A DNA stretch of 64,000 nt from assembly GCF_015500055.1 (NCBI RefSeq), contig NZ_CP045492.1:1126501-1190500 (forward strand), in the 5' to 3' direction. The first letter of the stretch is position 1, and every line of letters begins with the position of its first letter. This DNA is from Mesorhizobium sp. NBSH29. Lineage in GTDB: Bacteria > Pseudomonadota > Alphaproteobacteria > Rhizobiales > Rhizobiaceae. Below, in pieces: positions 8,796-15,651 of this stretch. The notes below the pieces were generated by a model, which was given only the letters and a program-made list of their open reading frames with translations, searched no databases and was not told the origin of the DNA. The translations under genes were made by a program, and so were the position numbers.

Positions 8796-9047
8796 TCAGG
8801 CAGCACGGCTGCCGCAGCCTTCAGCCTTCAGCACCCGTTTGGTGGATGCCGGATTGTTCACAAGCTCGGCAGCAGGCCGGATCGGCCGTGGCGAGAAGTT
8901 GCCGCCGCAGTTGGGGCACACGCCGACCAGCACCGTGTCGACGCAGTCACGGCAAAAGGTGCATTCGAAAGTGCAGATCATCGCATCCGGTGCTTCCGGT
9001 GGCAGGTCCTTGTCGCAGCATTCACAATTGGGTCGAAGTTGCAGCAT
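8796..9047 (-). CDS. DUF1272 small zinc-ribbon-like protein
   Basis: This 83-residue protein contains four CxxC-like pairs: CECC, CTFECTFC, CVDTVL and CPNCGGN. They suggest one or two structural zinc sites. The opening MLQLRPNCECCDKDLPP and the ending with RP-rich tail are typical of DUF1272, a widespread uncharacterised proteobacterial family. A strong GGAGGA lies before the start codon. It follows the urease-gamma-like gene by 13 bases in the same direction, so the two are likely in one transcript. Function is unknown. Confidence 0.85.
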   Translation of the reverse strand: MLQLRPNCECCDKDLPPEAPDAMICTFECTFCRDCVDTVLVGVCPNCGGNFSPRPIRPAAELVNNPASTKRVLKAEGCGSRAA

Positions 9048-9060
9048 GATATATTCCTCC

Positions 9061-9315
9061 CTATCGTGCCGGCTGATGGACCGTGACGAGCTTGATGCCG
9101 TCCGGGAAAGTCGTTTCTACTTGCACATCGAGCCCGACGAGGCTGGCTGTTTCCGCAGCAACAAGCAGTAGCGTTGCCATGGCAATGTCACCACCCATCA
9201 CAGTGGGATGGCACAACATATCAGCGATCCGAGGTCCAATCAGGGCGAAGCCATTGCGCTGGCCGGTCGCCTGCCTGGCAAACCCCGTTTCCTCACTGAT
9301 CAAACGCAGATGCAT
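9061..9315 (-). CDS. orphan urease gamma-subunit-like protein
   Basis: The last 25 residues of this 84-residue protein closely match the end of urease gamma subunits (UreA): VQVETTFPDGIKLVTVHQPA. The middle aligns over the same length, starting at the shared ALI. The N-terminal half is strongly diverged and lacks the canonical LTPREKDKL opening. No ureB, ureC or accessory genes are present, so it cannot form a urease by itself from this locus. ATG 9315 with GAGGAG directly upstream is preferred to a TTG three codons earlier. It probably leads a small operon with DUF1272 and DUF3995. It could be a repurposed UreA fold or a decaying gene; the intact frame favours the former. Confidence 0.65.
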   Translation of the reverse strand: MHLRLISEETGFARQATGQRNGFALIGPRIADMLCHPTVMGGDIAMATLLLVAAETASLVGLDVQVETTFPDGIKLVTVHQPAR

Positions 9316-9626
9316 ACTCCTCAACCCGCAATTGGCTCTGGCCTCCCAGCTTAACCCGAGCCTTCTCGCAGGCGGCCCAGCCGAAACGCGTTGTATGCCA
9401 ATGTCTGCAAGCTTAATGATGATTGCCCCAACGGATGCAACCTTGTGCCTCGAGGCGGCATTGTCGAGATATCGCTTGTTGCCTCAGCTCGTTTCAGTTT
9501 CTATAGGTTGCCCCACTGTTTGCCACCGTCGGCGGATCGATATTTCAGCCGGCAGCGCGTGTTTCTGGGGAAATAAGCGGAGACAAGCCGCAGAATTGGG
9601 GAAACGCCTTGCAGGAAACGAAAACG
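9316..9626. other. divergent intergenic region
   Basis: These 311 bases separate the leftward urease-gamma-like gene from the rightward NodF-like gene and must hold both promoters. I see no convincing gene, inverted repeat or nod-box-like array in it. Confidence 0.5.
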
Positions 9627-9881
9627 ATGACCGACAAACTTGCCAACGAGATCATCGAAAAGATCAAGACGCATGCGGAGCCGGAAGGCGAGGAAATCAC
9701 GCTGGGTACCGAATTGACCGCTCTTGGCATTCATTCGCTGGAGCTTACCGAGATCGTTTTCGACCTCGAGGAAGCCTACGGGATCGAGATTGAGATGAAC
9801 ACGGTCGAGGCATGGAACAATCTCAAGGATGTCGGCGACATTGTCACCGCCGTACGCACCCTGATCGACCAAAAAGCCTGA
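9627..9881 (+). CDS. NodF-like acyl carrier protein
   Basis: This 84-residue acidic acyl carrier protein carries the 4'-phosphopantetheine attachment serine in [16 protein letters not shown] (Ser near residue 38). The stretch [16 protein letters not shown] is close to what is known of NodF, the specialised carrier for unsaturated Nod-factor fatty acids, rather than to housekeeping AcpP. The usual DSL motif reads HSL here. It is paired with a NodE-like ketosynthase one base downstream. In non-nodulating relatives such pairs may supply unusual acyl chains to envelope glycolipids. That role is inferred. ATG 9627 has AGGAAA 12 bases upstream, a somewhat long spacing. Confidence 0.8.
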   Translation: MTDKLANEIIEKIKTHAEPEGEEITLGTELTALGIHSLELTEIVFDLEEAYGIEIEMNTVEAWNNLKDVGDIVTAVRTLIDQKA

Positions 9882-9882
9882 C

Positions 9883-11094
9883 ATGCCACGTCAGCGCATT
9901 GTCATCACCGGTGTGGGTGGCCTGTGCGCGCTGGGAACGGACGCGCCGTCCATCTGGAGCGCGATGCGCGAGGGCCGTTCCGGCATTGGCGAGATAACCA
10001 CCGCACCGTTGTTTGAGCTCAAAGTACGCATCGGCGCTGAGATCAAGGCGCTTCCCGACCACGGGCTGGCGCGCAAGCGGCTGATCACCATGGACCGTTT
10101 CAGCCTGCTTGGTGTGATCGCTGCCACTGAGGCGCTGCGCCAGTCCGGCCTCACCATCGATGCCGGCAATGCCATGCGCGCAGGCGCAGTTGTCGGCACC
10201 GGTATTTATGGCGGCCGCACGGCGGAGGACAATTACCGAGCCATCCTGCTTGAGGGCCGGCCACGCGCCGATGTGTTCACCGTACCGCGCATCATGCCTG
10301 GCGCTGCCGCCGGGCAGGTCTCCATGGTGCACGGCCTGCGCGGTCCGGTGTTTGGTGTCACCTCTGCCTGCGCTTCTTCCAACCATGCCCTGGCGGCTGC
10401 AGCCGACCAGCTGCGGCTTGGCCGGGCCGATATCATGCTGGCGGGCGGCACCGACGCTCCTCTGGTCTATGGTATCCTGAAGAGCTGGGAAGCGCTGCGA
10501 GCACTGGCCCGCGAGACCTGCCGGCCCTTCTCGGCCGACCGCGACGGGCTGGTGATCGGCGAAGGTGCGGGCATGGCTGTGCTGGAAACCTTTGAACATG
10601 CTACCGCGCGCGGCGCGACTATTCTGGCAGAACTTGCCGGAGCCGGCATGTCAGCGGACGCCACCGATATCGTCGCGCCGACACTCGAAGGCCCAATGCA
10701 GGCGATACGCCTGTGCTTGGCCGATGCAGGGCTGGCACCTGAAGAGATCGACTATATCAACGCCCACGGCACGGGCACCAAGGTGAACGACCTGATCGAG
10801 ACGTTCGCTATCCGCACCGTCTTCGGCAGCCATGCCGATAGGCTCTCGGTGTCGTCGACCAAATCGATGCATGCCCATTGTATGGGCGCCTCAGGCGCGC
10901 TGGAAATGATCGCCTGCGTCATGGCCATTCGAGACGGCATCATTCCCCCGACCGCCAACTACCGTGAAAGAGACGCCGAGTGCGATCTGGATGTGACGCC
11001 AAATGTTGCAAAGGTGCGCCCTGTGCGCGCGGCCATCTCCAACGCTTTTGCCTTTGGCGGCACCAACGCGACCGTGGCTTTCAAAGCGGTCTGA
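9883..11094 (+). CDS. NodE-like beta-ketoacyl-ACP synthase (KAS II fold)
   Basis: This 403-residue condensing enzyme has the catalytic Cys in [11 protein letters not shown] (near residue 164). The two His are in [11 protein letters not shown] (near 295) and [12 protein letters not shown] (near 330). Features shared with rhizobial NodE include the opening [19 protein letters not shown], the segment IGAEIKALP and the ending [17 protein letters not shown]. It would elongate acyl chains carried by the adjacent NodF-like protein. The start lies one base after the acp stop, implying coupled translation. No acyltransferase NodA, chitin synthase NodC or deacetylase NodB is nearby. It could alternatively serve lipopolysaccharide or another lipid. 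Confidence 0.85.
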   Translation: MPRQRIVITGVGGLCALGTDAPSIWSAMREGRSGIGEITTAPLFELKVRIGAEIKALPDHGLARKRLITMDRFSLLGVIAATEALRQSGLTIDAGNAMRAGAVVGTGIYGGRTAEDNYRAILLEGRPRADVFTVPRIMPGAAAGQVSMVHGLRGPVFGVTSACASSNHALAAAADQLRLGRADIMLAGGTDAPLVYGILKSWEALRALARETCRPFSADRDGLVIGEGAGMAVLETFEHATARGATILAELAGAGMSADATDIVAPTLEGPMQAIRLCLADAGLAPEEIDYINAHGTGTKVNDLIETFAIRTVFGSHADRLSVSSTKSMHAHCMGASGALEMIACVMAIRDGIIPPTANYRERDAECDLDVTPNVAKVRPVRAAISNAFAFGGTNATVAFKAV

Positions 11095-11211
11095 TCGGGC
11101 TTTAGGCAGTCTCACAATCGCGTGCGCCGCTTTGCCAGCCGTTGATGAATCGGCTGCCGCTCCCTAGATGCGGTTCCAATCGCCCTCCGAAAAACCTTTT
11201 CAGGAACACCC

Positions 11212-11949
11212 ATGTCCGATCTGAGCGCCTTTCCGATCACCGCGCGCTGGCCAGCCAGTCATGCTGACCGGCTGCAACTCTATTCGTCACCCACCCCCAA
11301 CGGCGTAAAGGTGTCGATTGCGCTTGAAGAGCTCGGCCTATCCTACGAACCGCATTACATCGACATCGGCAAGGACGAGACGTGGGAGCCCGAATATCTG
11401 GCTCTTAATCCCAACGGTAAAATCCCCGCGATCATCGACCCAGACGGCCCGGGTGGACAGCCGCTCGCGCTGTTCGAGTCAGGCGCGATCCTTGTCTACC
11501 TTGCCGAAAAGACCGGCCAGTTGATGTCCCCAGACCCCGCACTTCGATACGAAACGATGCAATGGGTGTTCTTTCAAATGGCAGCCGTCGGGCCGATCTT
11601 CGGACAGGTCGGCTTCTTCCATAAATTCGCCGGCCGTCACTTCGAGGACAAGCGTCCGCTGGAACGCTACGCCACCGAGGCTACAAGGTTGTTCGGCGTG
11701 CTTGAGAAGCGTCTCACCGAACGCCAGTGGATGATGGGCGATGCGTTCACCATCGCAGACATCGCGCTGATTGGCTGGGTGCGCAACATGGGGGGTTTTT
11801 ACGGCGCCGGCGAACTGCTTGGGTTGGACCAATTCACCGCTACCCATAGGTGGCTGGAACGCGCGCTTGCCCGCCCCGCCGTCCAGCGCGGCTTGACCGT
11901 TCCACACAAGCAGGCCAGCCAGGCGCAGTCTACTCTCACATCGAAGTGA
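11212..11949 (+). CDS. glutathione S-transferase, Nu-class (YfcG/YghU) type
   Basis: This 245-residue cytosolic GST has an N-terminal thioredoxin-like domain beginning LQLYSSPTPNGVKVSIALEE. Its glutathione-site segments are NPNGKIPAI and ALFESGAILVYLAEKTG, followed by an all-helical C-terminal domain containing TIADIALIGWV. The TPNG motif and FESGAILVYLAEKTG match Nu-class enzymes such as YfcG and YghU, known for disulfide-bond reductase activity with two bound glutathiones. The start has AGGAACA upstream. It appears to be a single-gene unit downstream of the NodE-like gene (117-base gap). Confidence 0.85.
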   Translation: MSDLSAFPITARWPASHADRLQLYSSPTPNGVKVSIALEELGLSYEPHYIDIGKDETWEPEYLALNPNGKIPAIIDPDGPGGQPLALFESGAILVYLAEKTGQLMSPDPALRYETMQWVFFQMAAVGPIFGQVGFFHKFAGRHFEDKRPLERYATEATRLFGVLEKRLTERQWMMGDAFTIADIALIGWVRNMGGFYGAGELLGLDQFTATHRWLERALARPAVQRGLTVPHKQASQAQSTLTSK

Positions 11950-12031
11950 CCGCTGCTCTCCCAAGCGTGCATTGACCGTGTTTTGTAGCCCGTGCTCAAT
12001 CGGCTATGTTCTGTATGCCCGGGAGGTTGGC

Positions 12032-13255
12032 TTGTTTCAAAAATTGATGGTTTGCGCCGCAGCTTCGCTGGTTTTGTCAATGCCGGCCCTTGCTGGAGAC
12101 CCCGATGCGACCAAATGGAATGCCGTATTGGAAGATGCGCGCGGCGAAACCGTTTACTTCAACGCATGGGGTGGAGCGCAGAATATCAACGCCTATCTTG
12201 AGTGGGCTGGCACAGAGATTGAAAAGCGCTATGGCGTGAAACTGGTTCATGTGAAACTGGACGACACGGCCAATGCGGTTGCCAAAGTGGTGGCTGAAAA
12301 AGCCGCTGGCAAGAACAGCGGTGGCACGGTCGATCTCATCTGGATCAATGGCGAAAACTTCGCCGCCATGAAGGCGCAGGGCCTGCTATTTGTGCCCGGC
12401 TGGGCCGAAGATCTGCCAAACCGCAAATTTGTCGATGTCGAAGATAAGCCCACCATAAAGTCGGATTTCACGGTACCTGTAGACGGGCTGGAAAGCCCAT
12501 GGGGCATGGCCAAGCTGGTGTTCTTTCACGATAGCGCAAATACAGATGTCGCAGAGCTGCCCAAATCGGCAAGTGAGCTTCTCACTTGGGCGCAAAAACA
12601 TCCCGGTCGTTTTTCCTACCCTCAGCCACCGGATTTCATTGGTTCTTCCTTCCTGAAGCAGTTGCTCATCGAAACGATTTCAGACCGCGCGCTTTTGCAA
12701 AAGCCGGTGGATGAAGCAATGTTCAGCGAAGTTACAGCGCCGCTCTTTGCCTATCTCGATGTGCTCAACCCACTCATGTGGCGTCGCGGAAAAGCGTTCC
12801 CGCAGAACTATCCCGCCATGAAGCAATTGCTGGCCGACAATGAGGTTGACATCATCTTCGCCTTCAATCCATCGGAAGCATCCAGTGCCATTGCGGCGGG
12901 GGAGCTGCCGGATACGGTGCGCTCATTCACCTTTCCGGGCGGCACCTTGTCCAACACCCATTTTGTCGCCATTCCGTACAATGCAGCGGCAAAAGCCGGC
13001 GCCTTGGTTCTGGCCGATTTCCTGATCTCACCAGAAGCCCAGGGGCGCAAACAGGACCCCGCCATCTGGGGTGACCCGACAGTTCTCAATGTCGCCGCGT
13101 TGTCCGTGGCCGACAGGGCTCGTTTTGAGACGATAGATCTGGGCGTTGCAACGCTGAAACCCGATGAGCTTGGCCCCACGCTCGACGAGCCCCATGCTAG
13201 CTGGATGGAGCGTATCGAGACCGAATGGAAACGCCGCTATGGTGCTGCCAATTGA
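12032..13255 (+). CDS. ynjB: ABC transporter substrate-binding protein, YnjB type
   Basis: This is a 407-residue periplasmic binding protein of the YnjB family, part of the poorly characterised YnjBCD importer. A signal peptide spans residues 1-21 (VCAAASLVLSMPALA then GDPD). Mature-domain landmarks are VYFNAWGGAQNINAYL and VDLIWINGENF. TTG 12032 is chosen because GGGAGG lies five bases upstream; the alternative ATG 12047 leaves a very short signal peptide. The ligand of YnjB proteins is not established, and no riboswitch that might hint at one is visible upstream. It is followed by a hairpin and the fused permease. Confidence 0.85.
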   Translation: MFQKLMVCAAASLVLSMPALAGDPDATKWNAVLEDARGETVYFNAWGGAQNINAYLEWAGTEIEKRYGVKLVHVKLDDTANAVAKVVAEKAAGKNSGGTVDLIWINGENFAAMKAQGLLFVPGWAEDLPNRKFVDVEDKPTIKSDFTVPVDGLESPWGMAKLVFFHDSANTDVAELPKSASELLTWAQKHPGRFSYPQPPDFIGSSFLKQLLIETISDRALLQKPVDEAMFSEVTAPLFAYLDVLNPLMWRRGKAFPQNYPAMKQLLADNEVDIIFAFNPSEASSAIAAGELPDTVRSFTFPGGTLSNTHFVAIPYNAAAKAGALVLADFLISPEAQGRKQDPAIWGDPTVLNVAALSVADRARFETIDLGVATLKPDELGPTLDEPHASWMERIETEWKRRYGAAN

Positions 13256-13258
13256 ACG

Positions 13259-13288
13259 GCGCTATCCCATTTTCAATGGGGGCAGCGC
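13259..13288 (+). promoter_or_regulatory. mRNA stem-loop between ynjB and ynjC
   Basis: CCCATT pairs with AATGGG around a TTC loop, extended by GCGCT/AGCGC below a small internal loop, just after the ynjB stop. No U-tract follows. The position is the same as the hairpins at 2189-2231 and 42822-42848, so it may stabilise the binding-protein message. Confidence 0.5.
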
Positions 13289-13304
13289 TTGAAGCGCGCA
13301 TGAA

Positions 13305-14984
13305 ATGCTGCCCCGTTTAGGCCCACCACTGGCGATTCTATTGCTCGCTGGACCGATCATCGCTGGTCTTTTGGGCACGCTTTTGCCAGCCTTCGGCTAT
13401 CTGCCCGCACTTGGCGGGAATGATTTCACCACGAGCCACTTTCAAAAACTGGCCAACGAGCCGGGCATTGGCACGTCTGCTGCTTTGGCCATCATCGCAG
13501 GTCTAGTCACCACCGCCATTTCGCTTGCCGTAGTCATGCTGTTCGTGGCCGGCTGGGCCGGCACGCGCATCTTTGCACGGATACAGCAGCTCATTTCCCC
13601 GCTTCTGGCAGTCCCCCATGCTGCTGCTGCCTTCGGTCTGGCATTCCTGATTGCGCCCTCTGGAATGCTGTCGCGTCTTGTCTCGCCGGAACTGTCGGGC
13701 TGGCAGCGGCCGCCGGATCTGCTCATCGTCCATGATGCAATGGGCCTGTCCATGATTGCGGGTCTGGTGGTGAAGGAAATTCCCTTCCTGCTTCTGGTCA
13801 CGCTTGCCGCTCTGCCACAGGTGGATCTGGCGCGCACGCGCCTGCTCACTGCTTCTCTGGGCTATGGCCGCGTTTCAGGCTTTGTCTTTGGCGTCTGGCC
13901 ACCCGTCTATGCGCAGATCAGACTTGCCGTCTTCGCCGCCATCGCCTTTGCCACCTCGGTGGTTGATGTCGCTGCGATCCTTGGTCCCACAGCCCCGGCA
14001 ACGCTTGCTGTGCGCCTCACCCGCTGGATGCAGGACCCGGACCTTTCCATGCGCTTCTTTGCCTCCGCGGGCGCACTTTTACAGCTTGGGGTCACAGTCT
14101 CAGCGCTCCTTGCCTGGGTCGGCATGGAACGTGTTGGCAGCGCTATCTGCATGGCTATGTCTGGCCGCGGTCATCGCTTCCGGCATGATCGTACCCTCCG
14201 CAACCTGGCACTGGCAGCCATGCTGCTCGCCGCCCTCACTGTCGCCTCTGGGCTTGTCACGCTTGGCATCTGGTCCTGCGCGGGTCTTTGGCAATTCCCC
14301 GATATGTTGCCCCAGCAATTCTCAGCGCGCGCGTGGCAAAACACGGCCCCACGCATAGGCGCACCACTGGCCACCACTTTTCTGGTCGCTGCCCTGTCCA
14401 CGCTCATTGCTGTCTTTCTGGCTGTGCTGTGTCTTATCCGGGAAGGGGAGACAGGGCGCTCAAATGGCCGCTCGGCGCTCCTGTTTATTTATCTGCCGCT
14501 TATTGTTCCTCAAGTGGCGTTCCTGTTTGGCCTGCAATTGATGTTCGTGCTGTCGGGCACAGTCGCCAGCATGCCTGCATTGGTGTTGGCCCACCTCATC
14601 TTTGTCATGCCCTATGTCTTCCTGTCCCTTTCAGACCCATGGCGCGCCTATGATCGCCGCTATGAGGCAGTTGCGGCGGGGCTGGGCAAACGCCGCTGGA
14701 CAACGCTGTTTCGGGTAAGGCTGCCCATGCTGTTGCGCGCTGTGCTCACAGCCGCTGCCGTTGGGTTTGCCGTATCAGTCGGGCAATATCTGCCAACCTT
14801 GCTCATTGGCGCCGGGCGGCTGGATACCATCACCACCGAGGCCGTGGCACTGGCTTCCGGCGGCAATCGCCGGGTTATCGGGGTCTATGCATTTTTGCAG
14901 CTCATACTGCCCATTCTGGGGTTCGCTGTTGCCACCCTGCTGCCCGCACTGATATTCCGAAATCGACGCGCTTTGCGCGCTTGA
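13305..14984 (+). CDS. ynjC: fused ABC transporter permease, YnjC type
   Basis: This 559-residue inner-membrane protein consists of two tandem binding-protein-dependent permease domains. About six hydrophobic segments lie in residues 5-265 and about six in 290-555. It thus supplies both halves of the channel from one chain, as in YnjC and ThiP-like proteins. EAA-type loops appear near LLTASLGYGRVSGFVF and EAVAAGLGKRRWTTLF. The start is the ATG at 13305; no strong ribosome site is seen, so initiation may depend on the preceding gene. The ATPase gene follows after 19 bases. Confidence 0.85.
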   Translation: MLPRLGPPLAILLLAGPIIAGLLGTLLPAFGYLPALGGNDFTTSHFQKLANEPGIGTSAALAIIAGLVTTAISLAVVMLFVAGWAGTRIFARIQQLISPLLAVPHAAAAFGLAFLIAPSGMLSRLVSPELSGWQRPPDLLIVHDAMGLSMIAGLVVKEIPFLLLVTLAALPQVDLARTRLLTASLGYGRVSGFVFGVWPPVYAQIRLAVFAAIAFATSVVDVAAILGPTAPATLAVRLTRWMQDPDLSMRFFASAGALLQLGVTVSALLAWVGMERVGSAICMAMSGRGHRFRHDRTLRNLALAAMLLAALTVASGLVTLGIWSCAGLWQFPDMLPQQFSARAWQNTAPRIGAPLATTFLVAALSTLIAVFLAVLCLIREGETGRSNGRSALLFIYLPLIVPQVAFLFGLQLMFVLSGTVASMPALVLAHLIFVMPYVFLSLSDPWRAYDRRYEAVAAGLGKRRWTTLFRVRLPMLLRAVLTAAAVGFAVSVGQYLPTLLIGAGRLDTITTEAVALASGGNRRVIGVYAFLQLILPILGFAVATLLPALIFRNRRALRA

Positions 14985-15003
14985 AAATCTGACGGGCAAG
15001 TTG

Positions 15004-15651
15004 ATGAACGAAAAAGCAGGCGAGCTTGTTCTCGATCACATTGCCATAAGGCTCGGCACTGTCGAGCTTGTGTCGCTCAATTGCAGCATCAAGCCGGGCG
15101 AAGTGCTCACGGTCATGGGCCCGTCCGGCTCGGGCAAATCGAGCCTTCTTGCCTATATTGGCGGCTTTCTCGATAAGGCTTTCACCGCCAGCGGAAAGGT
15201 GTTTTCCGGCGAGCTGGAGCTAACGGCATTGCCCGCCGAAGCCCGTCACACTGGTATATTGTTTCAGGATCCGCTTCTGTTTCCACATATGTCGGTGGCT
15301 GGAAATATCGTCTTTGCCATTGTGCCCGATGTGAAGGGCAAGGCCGCGCGCCTCAAGCGCGCCGAAGACATGCTGGCCGGTGTCGGCCTTGCAGATATGG
15401 GCGCACGCGATCCAGATACTCTTTCAGGCGGCCAGAAGGCGCGCGTGGCCTTGGCCCGCGTTCTCGTATCATCGCCGCGCGCACTGCTTCTTGACGAACC
15501 CTTTTCCAAATTGGATCAAACCCTGCGCGAACAAATGCGCGCGCTCGTGTTCGAAAAAGCGCGTGAGGCGGGTCTTCCCGTCATCATGGTCACGCATGAT
15601 GAAGCGGATGCGGTAGCTGCCGGTGGCGCGATCATCCGGGTTGGCGCATGA
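15004..15651 (+). CDS. ynjD: ABC transporter ATP-binding protein, YnjD type
   Basis: This 215-residue ATPase has Walker A GPSGSGKSS near residue 40, Q-loop LFQDPLLFPHM, signature LSGGQKARVALAR, Walker B ALLLDEPFSKLD and switch MVTHDEAD. It completes the YnjBCD importer. ATG 15004 is preferred to the preceding TTG. Its stop overlaps the start codon of hrpB in an ATGA junction, so the helicase is translated from the same transcript. The link with hrpB may be only operon convenience. Confidence 0.87.
   Translation: MNEKAGELVLDHIAIRLGTVELVSLNCSIKPGEVLTVMGPSGSGKSSLLAYIGGFLDKAFTASGKVFSGELELTALPAEARHTGILFQDPLLFPHMSVAGNIVFAIVPDVKGKAARLKRAEDMLAGVGLADMGARDPDTLSGGQKARVALARVLVSSPRALLLDEPFSKLDQTLREQMRALVFEKAREAGLPVIMVTHDEADAVAAGGAIIRVGA

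Noticed and set aside
8242-9171. 309-codon plus-strand frame across DUF3995 and DUF1272
   Set aside because: Composition is Arg/Gln-rich and hydrophilic; the opposite strand contains three genes with good starts and recognisable families.
9316-9626. Possible nod box upstream of the NodF-like gene
   Set aside because: I saw no ATC-N9-GAT repeats or similar arrays in the 311-base gap.
11950-12031. Thiamine riboswitch upstream of ynjB
   Set aside because: No CTGAGA or ACCTGAT-like core motifs are present, so an idea that YnjBCD is a thiamine importer has no support here.
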